Source: JACMNW01 sp031402355 (lineage in GTDB: Bacteria; Pseudomonadota; Alphaproteobacteria; Rhodobacterales; Rhodobacteraceae). From it: DNA of 64,000 bases. The notes below the pieces were generated by a model, which searched no databases, had not been told where the DNA came from, and saw only the letters and a list, made by a program, of their open reading frames with translations. The position numbers and the translations under genes are program-made. Shown here piece by piece: positions 7,591 to 16,561 of this stretch. Positions within the stretch are counted from its first letter, which is position 1, and each line of letters begins with the position of its first letter. The stretch is from contig JANNSG010000136.1 of assembly GCA_031402355.1 (NCBI GenBank), forward strand, positions 1 through 64,000, in the 5' to 3' direction.

Positions 7591-8607
7591 ATGATGATGA
7601 CGTTATTCGACAGGCTGTCGCTTTCGGCGCAATTGCCGATCTTGCAGGAATTGGCGGTGCAGGCCACGCAACGTTATTCCCTGCCATCTGATCTGGATAC
7701 CAGCTTGATCAATCTTTCTGAAAACGCCACCTATTCGCTGCAGGCAAAGGGGGGCGCGCGCTGGGCCATGCGGATCCATCGCGAGGGCTATCATCCCCAT
7801 GCAGCGATAGCATCAGAACTGGCTTGGATTCAGGACTTGCGCGCCAACACCGTGGTGGATGTGCCCGAACTCGTGGCAGGCAGCGATGGCAAATTCATCC
7901 AGACCGTTCGGCACCCGGCAATGGAAAACCCCCGCCACATCGTCCTCTCACACTGGGAAAGCGGCGCCGAGCCGGGCATCAGCAGCGACCTTCATAAGCC
8001 GTTCGAAATGCTGGGAGAGGCAACTGCCCGGTTGCACGGCCATGCCCGCAACTGGCAGCGCCCGGCCTGGTTTGCCCGCCATAGCTGGACCTTTGACAAC
8101 GCTCTGGGCGAAACGGCACCGCACTGGGGGCGTTGGCGCGACGGTATCGGTGTCGATGCGACCAACGCCAAGCTCTTTGGTCGAACGGTTGATCTGATCG
8201 GCAAGCGCCTTGCGGCTTACGGCCAAGACGAGGCGCGTTTCGGCTTGATCCACGGTGATTTGCGATTGGCCAATGTGCTTTTGGATGCAGGGTCAATAAA
8301 GGTGATAGACTTCGATGACTGCGGATTTGGCTGGTACATGTACGACGTTGCAACGACGGTTTCGTTTTTTGAACACGAACCGCAAGTGCCTGATCTGATT
8401 GAGGCATGGAAAACCGGCTACCGCAAAGTTGTTGATCTGCCCAAAGCCGACGAAGCAGAAATTCCGACTTTCGTGATGCTGCGCCGGCTGCTGTTGGTTG
8501 CATGGATCGGGTCTCATTCCGAAACAGACCTGGCCAGATCGATGGGATCGACTTACACCGACGCCACTTGCGGACTTTGCGAAAGCTATTTGTCGCAGCT
8601 TGGCTGA
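7591..8607 (+). CDS. APH-fold phosphotransferase (choline/homoserine kinase-like)
   Basis: The protein of about 338 residues carries the aminoglycoside-phosphotransferase/choline-kinase core. GLIHGDLRLANVLLD has the catalytic HGD and metal-binding Asn, and KVIDFDDCGFGWYMYDVA is the Mg-binding IDF-D segment. The N-terminal lobe has NLSENATYSL, the usual start of the ATP-binding lobe. The start is set at the run of three ATGs (7591) because the frame upstream begins with GTG and is non-domain sequence. Such kinases phosphorylate small alcohols or proteins (SrkA, ThrB2, ChoK). The substrate cannot be told and no neighbour hints at it. Confidence 0.82.
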   Translation: MMMTLFDRLSLSAQLPILQELAVQATQRYSLPSDLDTSLINLSENATYSLQAKGGARWAMRIHREGYHPHAAIASELAWIQDLRANTVVDVPELVAGSDGKFIQTVRHPAMENPRHIVLSHWESGAEPGISSDLHKPFEMLGEATARLHGHARNWQRPAWFARHSWTFDNALGETAPHWGRWRDGIGVDATNAKLFGRTVDLIGKRLAAYGQDEARFGLIHGDLRLANVLLDAGSIKVIDFDDCGFGWYMYDVATTVSFFEHEPQVPDLIEAWKTGYRKVVDLPKADEAEIPTFVMLRRLLLVAWIGSHSETDLARSMGSTYTDATCGLCESYLSQLG

Positions 8608-8910
8608 CACCCTTGAAAGCTCGGCAACGCCGCAAACTCCCGGCTTCCGATCGTATCGGACAGCACGCCGCTAACCCCCTTCTTCCCGACCCCAGCGGCT
8701 TCTGCCGAACCTTCGCAGCCAATCGCGCGGCGCAAATGGCACCCGGCGAAACCGCCGTGCACGTGCAATAATTCAACTCTACCGCGAAAATCTCATCGTT
8801 TTAGGCGATGCGCGCCATGACTGGTTCTTTGAACATGGGGCTGAGCCGGGAAGGAATGTCTGGTTCGAGAGTGCAATCGGCTGTCTCTGGCCATTTTTAT
8901 GGAGTTTGAA
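8608..8910. other. Intergenic region before the tad locus
   Basis: No coding gene is supported here. It must hold the promoter of the pilin genes, but no convincing -35/-10 pair stood out. It contains the first copy of the CGATCGTATCGG motif (8648-8659), which recurs before the second pilin. A GGAG lies just upstream of the flp1 start. Confidence 0.5.
8647..8659. promoter_or_regulatory. Palindromic motif shared by both pilin upstream regions, copy 1
   Basis: CCGAT-CGT-ATCGG is a 5-bp dyad. Its 12-nt core CGATCGTATCGG recurs exactly at 9128-9139 before flp2. Two exact copies, each before one pilin, suggest a regulator-binding site. The protein that binds is unknown; the LuxR-type regulator in the locus is one candidate. 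Confidence 0.4.
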
Positions 8911-9096
8911 ATGTACAATGCTTTTCTCAAGACCCTGAACCGTTTTCGCCGCAGCGACGACGGCGTAACTTTGGTTGAATACGGCGTCGCTGTTGCCTTG
9001 GCTGTCCTTGTGGGCACTACGGCTTTGGCTGCGCTGTCCGGCAACATTACCGGAGCCATGGGTCGTGCCGGCACTGCAATGACCATCACCCCGTAA
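8911..9096 (+). CDS. flp: Flp/Fap-type pilin, first copy
   Basis: The 61-residue prepilin has a short basic leader ending in DDG, a cleavage site before VTLVEYG (conserved Glu5 and Tyr6 of mature Flp pilins) and one hydrophobic helix (VAVALAVLVGTTALAAL). The ATG at 8911 sits 6 nt after a GGAG and is chosen over the in-frame ATG at 8899. It is the structural subunit of the Tad/Flp pilus, processed by the CpaA peptidase (18802). The next gene is a paralogue with an identical core helix. Confidence 0.95.
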   Translation: MYNAFLKTLNRFRRSDDGVTLVEYGVAVALAVLVGTTALAALSGNITGAMGRAGTAMTITP

Positions 9097-9127
9097 CCGC
9101 AATCGATACGGGCGCACTGTCTTTCGG

Positions 9128-9139
9128 CGATCGTATCGG
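9128..9139. promoter_or_regulatory. Shared pilin upstream motif, copy 2
   Basis: This is an exact repeat of CGATCGTATCGG found at 8648-8659. An inverted partial copy (GATACG at 9105-9110) lies just upstream. The position, about 30 nt before the flp2 start codon, suggests a promoter or post-transcriptional site acting on the second pilin. Confidence 0.4.
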
Positions 9140-9170
9140 TGCGTTCATAGCGCTCTAGTAGGAGTTTCAA

Positions 9171-9356
9171 ATGTTAAAAGTTCTGCGCACCTGCCTGGGT
9201 AGTCTGCGCCACAACGACGAAGGCGTAACCTTGGTCGAATACGGGGTTGCCGTTGCTCTGGCTGTCCTTGTGGGCACTACGGCATTGGCGGCCCTTTCTG
9301 GCAACATCAGCACGTCGATGGGCAATGCCGGTACTGCCATGACAATTACGCCTTGA
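9171..9356 (+). CDS. flp: Flp/Fap-type pilin, second copy
   Basis: The 61-residue prepilin is preceded by TAGGAGTTTCAA, a strong ribosome-binding site. After the leader (HNDEG) the mature part begins VTLVEYGVAVALAVLVG and is identical to flp1 for about 28 residues; the C-termini also share AGTAMTITP. Differences are confined to the leader and a few tail residues. The pair arose by tandem duplication. Both may enter one pilus, or one may be the minor pilin. A hairpin follows the stop. Confidence 0.95.
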   Translation: MLKVLRTCLGSLRHNDEGVTLVEYGVAVALAVLVGTTALAALSGNISTSMGNAGTAMTITP

Positions 9357-9369
9357 TCCAGAAAATGCC

Positions 9370-9395
9370 CCGGAGTGCTGAACCAAGCACTCCGG
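9370..9395 (+). terminator. Hairpin between pilins and cpaB (attenuator or mRNA stabiliser)
   Basis: CCGGAGTGCT (9370-9379) pairs perfectly with AGCACTCCGG (9386-9395) across a GAACCA loop. A T-run occurs only about 14 nt later, so this is not a textbook intrinsic terminator. It could protect the 3' end of an abundant pilin mRNA while allowing lower read-through into the assembly genes. Confidence 0.55.
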
Positions 9396-9462
9396 CGGCA
9401 CTTGCCACATTTTTCTGAAGCATGACTTCGCAGCTTAATCGCCCCCCGCATTGGAGATCATC

Positions 9463-10266
9463 ATGGGAATTCGGTCTGTTCTTGTCGCCTTTCTTGGCGT
9501 GGCCGTCGCCGGAGGCTCTGTCTACGCCGCGCGGGCCTATATTGATGCCAGCGCAGCCTCTGCCTCGGCCACGACAGATGCCGGCCTGGTCGAGGTTGTT
9601 GTCGCGGCCCGAGACATCCCCTACTGTCAAGCCATTCAACCGCAAATGCTGCAAGTCATGTCATGGCCGCGTGAGGCCCTGCCACCCGGGGCCATGACGG
9701 AAATGGCCAATCTTGTCGCACAGCCGGGCCAGGCGCCACGCCGCGCCAAACGTGCCCTGGCGCAGGGCGAATTGATCCTTGCATCGAAGATCTCTGAATA
9801 CGGTGAGAAAGTCACCATTGTGCAAAGCCTTGGGGAAAACACCCGGGCGATGGCGATCAAGGTAGATGCCGAAACCGCCGTCGGCGGTTTTGTGACGCCG
9901 GGCGATACGGTGGATATTCTGCTGACTCAAGGCGCTGACGCCCAGATGCGGGCGGTCACGATTTTGCAAAACATCCGCATCGTTGGTGTCGATCAAGTGT
10001 CGGATGAACAAAGCGACGCGCCTGAAATCGCCCGCACCGTAACTGTAGAAGTCAGCCCCGAGCAGGGGCAAAAACTGGCACTTGCGCAAAAGGCAGGCAC
10101 GCTAAGCCTGACGCTGCGATCGCTGGACAAGGCCAAGGATGCGCCGCTGGATTCGATCAGACTAAGCGATCTTCTGCTGGAAAAATCACCCGTCGAAGAA
10201 GCTGAGGCCAAAACCGTTGTCCGTATTCGGCGCGGCAATGTTGTTGAAATCGTCGGCCTGGATTGA
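9463..10266 (+). CDS. cpaB: Flp pilus assembly protein CpaB/RcpC
   Basis: The 267-residue protein has an N-terminal membrane helix (SVLVAFLGVAVAGGSVYAA) and then an SAF-like domain (VEVVVAARDIPYCQAIQPQML), followed by the RcpC region (VTPGDTVDILLTQG, VTVEVSPEQGQKLALAQKAGTLSLTLR). CpaB is a periplasmic assembly factor that normally works with the secretin CpaC. The ATG at 9463, 6 nt after GGAG, is used instead of an in-frame TTG at 9451. In most tad loci cpaC follows directly; here tadG follows. Confidence 0.92.
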   Translation: MGIRSVLVAFLGVAVAGGSVYAARAYIDASAASASATTDAGLVEVVVAARDIPYCQAIQPQMLQVMSWPREALPPGAMTEMANLVAQPGQAPRRAKRALAQGELILASKISEYGEKVTIVQSLGENTRAMAIKVDAETAVGGFVTPGDTVDILLTQGADAQMRAVTILQNIRIVGVDQVSDEQSDAPEIARTVTVEVSPEQGQKLALAQKAGTLSLTLRSLDKAKDAPLDSIRLSDLLLEKSPVEEAEAKTVVRIRRGNVVEIVGLD

Positions 10267-10288
10267 TCTGCGCGTCAGGATATTTGCC

Positions 10289-11761
10289 ATGTACATGCTT
10301 CATAAGTTGACGGCTTTTCGGCGCAACGACGACGGCATGATCCTTGTGTTCTGGGCCGTGGCACTGGCCGTGATGCTGGGAATCGTGGCGATGTCGTTCG
10401 ACATGGGGCGCATTGCGTCGACTCAGTCGGAACTGCAGTCCTTCGGCGATACTGTGGCGTTGGCCGCCGCAGGCGAGCTGGACGGCAAGTCCGACGCGAT
10501 TACCCGCGCAAACGGAGCTGCGGCAGCTTTGATCACCGACAGCCAGGTTTTTGGGTCCGGCTCGAATCTGCTGGGCGGCGTGGCCGATTACAGCCTTGAT
10601 TTTTATAGCACCTTGCCCGCAAGCGATACCGCAAGTCTGGCTGCCGGATTGACAACCGATCCGAAGCTTGCGGCCTATGCCCGGGTAGTTGTGGTTCCAA
10701 AAAGCATTGATTTTACTTTTGGAGCAGCGTTTCAGGCCTTGTCTGGCGGGGCTGCTCCCAACAACAGCGTTGGTGCGGTCGCAGTGGCGGGGTTCACCCA
10801 ATACGCCTGTGATATCACACCCTTGATGTTCTGCATCCCGTCCCCGACATTCAAGGCCGATGCCAATATCGGCAACATGATCTTGCTGCGTTCGGGTGGT
10901 AATGGGGCTGCCTGGGGGCCAGGGGATTTCGGTTTTCTGGATCTTTCGATAGCGGGGCTGGACAGCGCTGGCCCCTGCGCCGGTCTGAACGGTGCCCAAC
11001 AGACCAGATGTCTGATCGGCGCGACCGGTGCGCTGACCCAGTGTTTTTCGCAGCGCGGCGTCGATACCGAGCCCGGTCAAAAGGTCGGCATCGAGAATTC
11101 GGCCTATAATATCCGGTTCGACATCTTTTCGGGCAGTCTGAACTCCAAAAGGAACAACGTTGACTATCCAGCCGCGCCGAATGTTATCAAGGGACTCATT
11201 CCGAAGGGCGGTGGATCCTGCATCGGCAACAATTCCGATCCGTCGCCCAATACCGTCAGCCTGCCGCGTGACAACTGCTTTTACACCTCTTCCTGTGCGA
11301 ACGGTGGCCGGTTCGGCGATGGCAACTGGTCCAATGCAACGACGGGGCGGCCGAATTATGAAACCAAGAATTATGGTGCGACTGGCAGGTTTCCGACCGC
11401 CGCGACCCGCTATGCCTATTACAAGGCAGAAATCGCCGCGGCGGGCGGCGGAGCGGCAAACACGCGCATTCTGCCTGCCAGCCGAGCGGAAACCGGCAGA
11501 CCGCAATGTACCAACAAGCAATCCTCTGATCCCGACCGCCGGGTGGTGATCGCCGCTGGCATCGACTGCACTGCCAATCCGATCAATGGCAGAGCCACCA
11601 ACGTTCCGGTGAACGAATTCGTCAGGCTGTTTCTGACCGAGCCGGTTGGCGAAGGGACAGGCAACTCGTTTGACATCTACGCAGAAGTTGTTGGCACGGC
11701 GCAAAGCAATGGCGCGGGGGTCACGGGCGTGTTCCACGATGTCGTGCAACTGTATCGCTAA
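10289..11761 (+). CDS. tadG: TadG-like pilus assembly protein
   Basis: The 490-residue protein has a TadE/G-type N-terminus: a basic start, DDGMILVFWAVALAVMLGIVAMSFDMGRI as membrane anchor, then SELQSFGDTVALAAAGELDG, typical of TadG. The rest is a long secreted domain with several cysteines (YACDITPLMFC, GPCAGLNG, DNCFYTSSC) that could form disulfides. The start at 10289 has CAGGA 8 nt upstream. TadG proteins are minor pseudopilin-like parts of the Flp system. It has no recognisable von Willebrand domain. Confidence 0.82.
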   Translation: MYMLHKLTAFRRNDDGMILVFWAVALAVMLGIVAMSFDMGRIASTQSELQSFGDTVALAAAGELDGKSDAITRANGAAAALITDSQVFGSGSNLLGGVADYSLDFYSTLPASDTASLAAGLTTDPKLAAYARVVVVPKSIDFTFGAAFQALSGGAAPNNSVGAVAVAGFTQYACDITPLMFCIPSPTFKADANIGNMILLRSGGNGAAWGPGDFGFLDLSIAGLDSAGPCAGLNGAQQTRCLIGATGALTQCFSQRGVDTEPGQKVGIENSAYNIRFDIFSGSLNSKRNNVDYPAAPNVIKGLIPKGGGSCIGNNSDPSPNTVSLPRDNCFYTSSCANGGRFGDGNWSNATTGRPNYETKNYGATGRFPTAATRYAYYKAEIAAAGGGAANTRILPASRAETGRPQCTNKQSSDPDRRVVIAAGIDCTANPINGRATNVPVNEFVRLFLTEPVGEGTGNSFDIYAEVVGTAQSNGAGVTGVFHDVVQLYR

Positions 11762-11775
11762 GAAGGAACATCCGC

Positions 11776-12288
11776 ATGCAAAACCGCATCGTCCCTAACG
11801 GCCTGAAAGCGCCACTTGCCCGCTTCTTGCGCGACGAAAGTGGCGTGGCGTTGGTGGAATTTGCAATCACTTTGCCGATGATGCTGGTCGTGTTCGCCGT
11901 GATAATCGAGGGAAGCAGGTTGATGCTGGGCTTTCAGAACGCCATCGGCGGTGTGCGGGACGCAACCCGCTACATGTCGCGCATACTTGCCTTGGACATC
12001 TGCAGCACCGGCGGGTCAATCAGCAGCTATTCGACGCAATTGCAGTCGATCGTCAGTCAAAGCATTACCGGGCAATCTGTGTTTCCATCCGCTATCACCG
12101 TGAATTCGGTAACCCCCTCTTACACCTGTGTGTCAGGGGCCTACCGCGTCAGCCCGGCCCCCGTGGTGACTGTGTCGGCACAGATCACGGTGACATATCC
12201 TTTTGCGGGCATTTTTGCCCTGGTGGGTGGCACCTTGCCGGCCGTCACAACAACAGTGACTGACAGATCAAGGATTTTCGGATCATGA
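11776..12288 (+). CDS. tadE: TadE-family minor pseudopilin
   Basis: The 170-residue protein has the TadE signature: a short basic leader, DESGVALVEFAITLPMMLVVFAVIIEGSRL, where the Glu in the Glu-Phe pair matches the processed pseudopilin motif. A small soluble domain with two cysteines follows. AAGGA stands before the start. Its last bases overlap the next gene (ATGA). The neighbour is a second TadE-like protein, so the two probably act as the TadE/TadF pair. Confidence 0.88.
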   Translation: MQNRIVPNGLKAPLARFLRDESGVALVEFAITLPMMLVVFAVIIEGSRLMLGFQNAIGGVRDATRYMSRILALDICSTGGSISSYSTQLQSIVSQSITGQSVFPSAITVNSVTPSYTCVSGAYRVSPAPVVTVSAQITVTYPFAGIFALVGGTLPAVTTTVTDRSRIFGS

Positions 12289-12929
12289 GAAAGACAGTTT
12301 TTTTTCCCGGATACCTGCAGCGGTTCGCGCGCGAAGAAGGCGGCACGACTTTGGTGGAATTGGCGGTCGTGCTTCCTGTATTCTTGCTGCTTTTCCTCGG
12401 GTTGATTGATTTTGGCCGCGTCGGCAGCGAATATGTGATGGCCGAAAAAGCGATGCAACTCGCGTCCCGCATCGCGGCGGTACGGCCGGCCGCATGTGCA
12501 GGCGTACCATTGATGAACGCACGGGGAACCGGGCTGATCGCGGGTGTGCCACCGCATTACGGAGCCGCATGTTCGGCAGCAACCGGGATCTGCATAAATG
12601 CCGGTGTCCAAACCTGCAACGGGGCCGCAACAAATGCCACAGCGGCAGAGATCTGGGCCGCCATCCGGCCACTGATGCCGACCCACGCTACAATCGCCAA
12701 TCTGCGGTTCAGCTATGCCTATGATCCGCGGTTGGGGTTTTTGGGTGGTCCTTATGTGCCGATGGTAACCCTCGAAATTCAGAACCTCAATTTCCAGTTC
12801 GCAACCCCTCTCAGCGCTTTGGCGGGCGTTGCCGGATCAAGCGTCGCCGCCCCTGGCGCCACCCTGCCCTTTCCCCCGATGAGCACATCCCTGCCCGCAG
12901 AAGACCTTGCCCTTGGCAACAGCGGCTGA
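12285..12929 (+). CDS. TadE/TadF-like pseudopilin
   Basis: The 214-residue protein repeats the pseudopilin pattern: EEGGTTLVELAVVLPVFLLLFLGLIDFGRVG, including the Glu after the cleavage region, then a secreted domain with four or more cysteines (PAACAGV, GAACSAATGICINAG, QTCNG). It is translationally coupled to tadE by an ATGA overlap. In canonical loci tadE and tadF are adjacent, so this is the likely TadF equivalent, although sequence alone shows only the TadE-like family. Confidence 0.82.
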   Translation: MRKTVFFPGYLQRFAREEGGTTLVELAVVLPVFLLLFLGLIDFGRVGSEYVMAEKAMQLASRIAAVRPAACAGVPLMNARGTGLIAGVPPHYGAACSAATGICINAGVQTCNGAATNATAAEIWAAIRPLMPTHATIANLRFSYAYDPRLGFLGGPYVPMVTLEIQNLNFQFATPLSALAGVAGSSVAAPGATLPFPPMSTSLPAEDLALGNSG

Positions 12930-12975
12930 CCCTGAACACAAGCGGGGCGACGTCACCCCCCCGAAGGAAACCACG

Positions 12976-14181
12976 ATGACCAAGACCCAAAGATCCATTC
13001 TCGTCATAACGCCCTTCGCCGGGGTGGCGAGTTCCGTAACTGCCGCATTGGCTTCGCACCCGGAATTCCTGGTCGAAACGCAATCAACGACATTGGCGCA
13101 AATGAACGGGTCAGCGGTCAAGATCGCCCAAAAATACGACCTGGTGTTGTTTCAGACCCAGTCCGGCGATCAGGCCGACCTGGACGCGGTCCGCGCGTTG
13201 GTCGGCGGGCAATCAGGCGGCACGGCATTGGTGGCTTTGGCAGATCGCAACATCACGCTGGAACAAGCGATGGCGCTGAACCGCGCCGGGGTGCGTGATG
13301 TGCTTCCGATGTCCGAAATGACAGCGGAATTGGGCGATCAAATTGCGCGCCTCGGCCGGGACAAAGCCGCACATGAGCCGGTGGCATCCAGCAAGTTGGG
13401 CCATATCATCGCAGTAGCACAATCACGCGGCGGAGTTGGGTCTACCACTGTGGCGGTGAACCTTGCCGATCAGCTTTTGGGTGGGCGCGGCAATTTTCTG
13501 CGCCGTGAGGCCAAGCACAAAGTGGCGATCGTGGATTTTGATCTGCAATTCGGGACTGTGGGTTCGTACCTTGATGTGGAAGAGCAAGACACGCTATTGC
13601 AACTGGCACAGTCCGGGACCATCCCGGATGCGACATTCCTGCGCCAGTCCATGGTGACATTGCCCAGCGGTTTGAACGTTCTCGCGGCGCCATCAAAATT
13701 TGCTCCTTTGGAATCGCTGCGGTCCGAACAAGTGGCCGCGATTCTGGACTTGCTGCGTTTGTCCAATGATTATGTGGTGGTTGATCTGCCGCGTGCTTTG
13801 GTGGGCTGGATCGAGCCGATCCTGCAACGGGCTGACGAGGTCATGCTGGTAACCGATATCGGCGTCGCCTCAGTGCGGCACTGCCGTCGGCTGATCGACT
13901 TTTTCACCGCCGACAACGTGGCCTTGCCAATTCAGGTTGTCGTGAACCATGAACGCCGACCGATTGTAGCATCGCGCCTGCACCGCGAAGCCGAGAAAGC
14001 CTTGAACCGCCCGTTCGATCACTGGTTGCCGCATGATCCCAAGGCGGCCACCAACGCCGCCGATCGCGGAAAGCCGCTGTCAGTGTCAGCACCACGGGCA
14101 CCTTTGACCAAAGCTTTTGCAAAACTGGCAATGTCCACCGTCAAGGCAGTTTCAGCCCCCACCAGTCCAGTCGGCAATTAG
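12976..14181 (+). CDS. cpaE: CpaE/TadZ pilus localisation ATPase
   Basis: The 401-residue protein has a receiver-like N-terminal domain lacking obvious phosphorylation residues, then a MinD/ParA-type ATPase. The deviant Walker A reads SRGGVGSTTVAVNLA and the second motif is VAIVDFDLQFGTVGSYLD. TadZ/CpaE proteins place the Tad machine at the pole. The ATG at 12976 follows GAAGGA and is preferred to the longer frame from 12907, which overlaps the previous gene. It lies just upstream of its usual partner cpaF. Confidence 0.92.
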   Translation: MTKTQRSILVITPFAGVASSVTAALASHPEFLVETQSTTLAQMNGSAVKIAQKYDLVLFQTQSGDQADLDAVRALVGGQSGGTALVALADRNITLEQAMALNRAGVRDVLPMSEMTAELGDQIARLGRDKAAHEPVASSKLGHIIAVAQSRGGVGSTTVAVNLADQLLGGRGNFLRREAKHKVAIVDFDLQFGTVGSYLDVEEQDTLLQLAQSGTIPDATFLRQSMVTLPSGLNVLAAPSKFAPLESLRSEQVAAILDLLRLSNDYVVVDLPRALVGWIEPILQRADEVMLVTDIGVASVRHCRRLIDFFTADNVALPIQVVVNHERRPIVASRLHREAEKALNRPFDHWLPHDPKAATNAADRGKPLSVSAPRAPLTKAFAKLAMSTVKAVSAPTSPVGN

Positions 14182-14192
14182 GAGAAACCCCC

Positions 14193-15584
14193 GTGTTTAA
14201 ACAGTTTTCACAGTCTGACAGACGCAAAGGCGGAAACGTTATCGAGATCGCTCCTAAGTTGCCTGCCGAGCCTGCGGCAATTGCCCCGCAATCGGCGACA
14301 GATGTGGCGCTTCTGGCGCGGCTGGAGTTGAAAAGCCATTTGCACGATGTCTTGCTGGACAGGTTGAACCTCGCGGTGTTGGACAAGGTGCAACCTGAAG
14401 AGTTGCGACGCGAAGTATCGGGATTGGTTTCAAAGGTCTTGGCGGACGAGGGCCGCCCGATGCGGGCCGAAGACTTCAAACAACTAATCGACGAATTGCT
14501 GGACGAGGTTCTGGGTCTGGGCCCGCTGGAACCTTTGCTGGCTGATCCGACCATCAACGATATTTTGGTGAATTCGCATCACTCGGTTTTTGTCGAGCGC
14601 TTTGGCGTTCTGGAAAAAAGCAAAGTCCGGTTTCGCGATGAACGCCATTTGTTGCGCATCATCGACAAGATCGTCAGCCGTGTTGGGCGGCGTGTGGACG
14701 AAAGCACGCCCTGGGTCGATGCGCGGCTAGAGGATGGCAGCCGGGTAAATGCGATTGTACGACCCTGCGCGATTGACGGGCCGTCGGTTTCCATACGGAA
14801 ATTTGCGCGCAACCCGCTGACGATGGACAGAATGGTCGAGATTGGCACCTTGACCCAACCTGCATCGGCCTTGTTGAAGGGGATCGTCGAAGCCCGCTTG
14901 AATGTGCTGATTTCAGGGGGCACCGGGTCCGGCAAAACCACCATGCTGAACGCGATGTCATCCTTCATTGGCAAACGTGAGCGGGTGGTGACCATCGAAG
15001 ATGCTGCCGAATTGCAATTGCAGCAAGAACATGTCGTGCGGCTTGAAACCCGTCCTGCCAACCCGTCCGGCGGCGGTGCGGTCACCCAGCGTGACCTGGT
15101 CCGCAATGCGCTGCGGATGAGGCCGGACCGCATCATCGTGGGCGAGGTTCGCGGCGCCGAAACCTTTGACATGCTGCAAGCGATGAACACCGGGCATGAC
15201 GGGTCGATGACCACGGTTCACGCCAACACCGCGCGCGACGCCTTGGGCAGGATTGAACAGATGGTGACGATGATCGGGATGGATTTTCCGATCTCGGCGA
15301 TCCGGTCGCAAGTGGCGGCGGGCATTCATCTTGTGGTGCAGCTCAATCGGCTGAGCGACGGCAGTCGCCGGGTCATGAGCGTCACCGAAATCACCGGAAT
15401 GGAAGGCAATACCATCACCATGCAGGACATATTCGTCTTCCGGCGCACCGGCGTAAGTGAAACCGGCGCGATAAGAGGTGAATTCATTGCAACCGGCATC
15501 CGGCCTCGGTGTGCTGAACAACTGGCGCAGGCCGGAATCGACCTGCGCAGCGGCAACTTCATCTCTGAAGGGCAACCGACATGA
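14193..15584 (+). CDS. cpaF: Tad secretion ATPase CpaF/TadA
   Basis: The 463-residue cytoplasmic ATPase drives Flp pilus extension, and in the family also retraction. It has Walker A GGTGSGKTTMLN (about residues 243-254), an Asp box (VVTIEDAAELQLQ), Walker B region (RPDRIIVGEVRGAE) and the His box (GHDGSMTTVHANTA). It starts with GTG after a TAGGAG site. The tadB start overlaps the stop. All catalytic motifs look intact, so the motor should work. Confidence 0.96.
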   Translation: MFKQFSQSDRRKGGNVIEIAPKLPAEPAAIAPQSATDVALLARLELKSHLHDVLLDRLNLAVLDKVQPEELRREVSGLVSKVLADEGRPMRAEDFKQLIDELLDEVLGLGPLEPLLADPTINDILVNSHHSVFVERFGVLEKSKVRFRDERHLLRIIDKIVSRVGRRVDESTPWVDARLEDGSRVNAIVRPCAIDGPSVSIRKFARNPLTMDRMVEIGTLTQPASALLKGIVEARLNVLISGGTGSGKTTMLNAMSSFIGKRERVVTIEDAAELQLQQEHVVRLETRPANPSGGGAVTQRDLVRNALRMRPDRIIVGEVRGAETFDMLQAMNTGHDGSMTTVHANTARDALGRIEQMVTMIGMDFPISAIRSQVAAGIHLVVQLNRLSDGSRRVMSVTEITGMEGNTITMQDIFVFRRTGVSETGAIRGEFIATGIRPRCAEQLAQAGIDLRSGNFISEGQPT

Positions 15585-16549
15585 CCCTTGAACCAACGTC
15601 CGAACTTATGACGCTTGCCTATGCAGGGATCTTTCTTGGCGTACTTGCGACGTTTGAAGGCCTTCGCCAAGTGATCAGCCGCAGCGAGACCAATGGCGAA
15701 GCACGCAATCGACGGATGCGGATGCTTGCAAAAGGAGCGAATTCGCAAAAATCCTTGGGGCTTGTAAAAGCAGCACCTGATCATTGGGCGCTCGGTTCTG
15801 TACCGATGATCGGGTCCTTGCCAAGATCGCTGCGCCTTGCGGGAAAATCCATCAAACCATGGGCGTTTTTATGGCTTTGCCTTGTGGCAACTGCCGTGGT
15901 CGCCAGTGCCCTGTCGGTTCGGGTCACTTACGGCACCGCGATCGGCGCGGCCTTTGTGCTATGTCTGGCAATGCCGCTTTACGTTGTCAAAATAGCTGGC
16001 AAGAAACGCCTCAAAAAACTGGTGCAACAGCTGCCCGAAGCGCTTGATCTGATGTCACGGGGCTTGCGCGTTGGTCACCCTTTGAACACGACGATAGCAA
16101 CTGTCGCCAGTGACATGGCTGACCCTATTGCATCAGAGTTTGGATTGATCGTCGATCAAATCGCCTATGGCGACGATCTCGTCAGCTCTTTTGCGGATTT
16201 TGCCAACCGGTTGGACCAAGAAGATGTTCGCTATCTTTCCGTCAGCGTGGCCATTCAACACGGCACTGGCGGCAATCTGGCCGACGTGCTCAGCACGCTG
16301 TCAAAGGTCATCCGTGACCGGATCACGATGCGAAAACGTGTTGCAGCCATTTCGTCCGAGGGTCGGCTTACCTGCAATTTCATGTCGTTTTTGCCCATTT
16401 TCATCCTTGTGGTGATGTCCTTCACGGCGCCGGATTACTATGCCGGTGTCAGTGATGACCCGCTCTTTCGCCCTGTCGCATTTATTGTGGGGCTTTTGAT
16501 TGCATCTAACTACTTGATTATGCGCAAACTTGTGAACTTTCGGATCTAG
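15581..16549 (+). CDS. tadB: Tad inner-membrane platform protein TadB
   Basis: The 322-residue protein is a T2SF/GspF-type membrane platform: an N-terminal helix, two helices near residues 90-130 (FLWLCLVATAVVASALSV, IGAAFVLCLAMPLYVV), the cytoplasmic domain (LPEALDLMSRGLRVGHPL, QHGTGGNLADVLSTLSKVIRDR) and two C-terminal helices. It overlaps cpaF by ATGA. TadB and TadC together form the base on which CpaF acts. Confidence 0.94.
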   Translation: MTLEPTSELMTLAYAGIFLGVLATFEGLRQVISRSETNGEARNRRMRMLAKGANSQKSLGLVKAAPDHWALGSVPMIGSLPRSLRLAGKSIKPWAFLWLCLVATAVVASALSVRVTYGTAIGAAFVLCLAMPLYVVKIAGKKRLKKLVQQLPEALDLMSRGLRVGHPLNTTIATVASDMADPIASEFGLIVDQIAYGDDLVSSFADFANRLDQEDVRYLSVSVAIQHGTGGNLADVLSTLSKVIRDRITMRKRVAAISSEGRLTCNFMSFLPIFILVVMSFTAPDYYAGVSDDPLFRPVAFIVGLLIASNYLIMRKLVNFRI

Positions 16550-16561
16550 GGAGCCCCCGCA

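Noticed and set aside
10157..11749. A 530-codon minus-strand open frame
   Set aside because: It is the shadow of tadG, which has the correct ribosome-binding site and membrane anchor.
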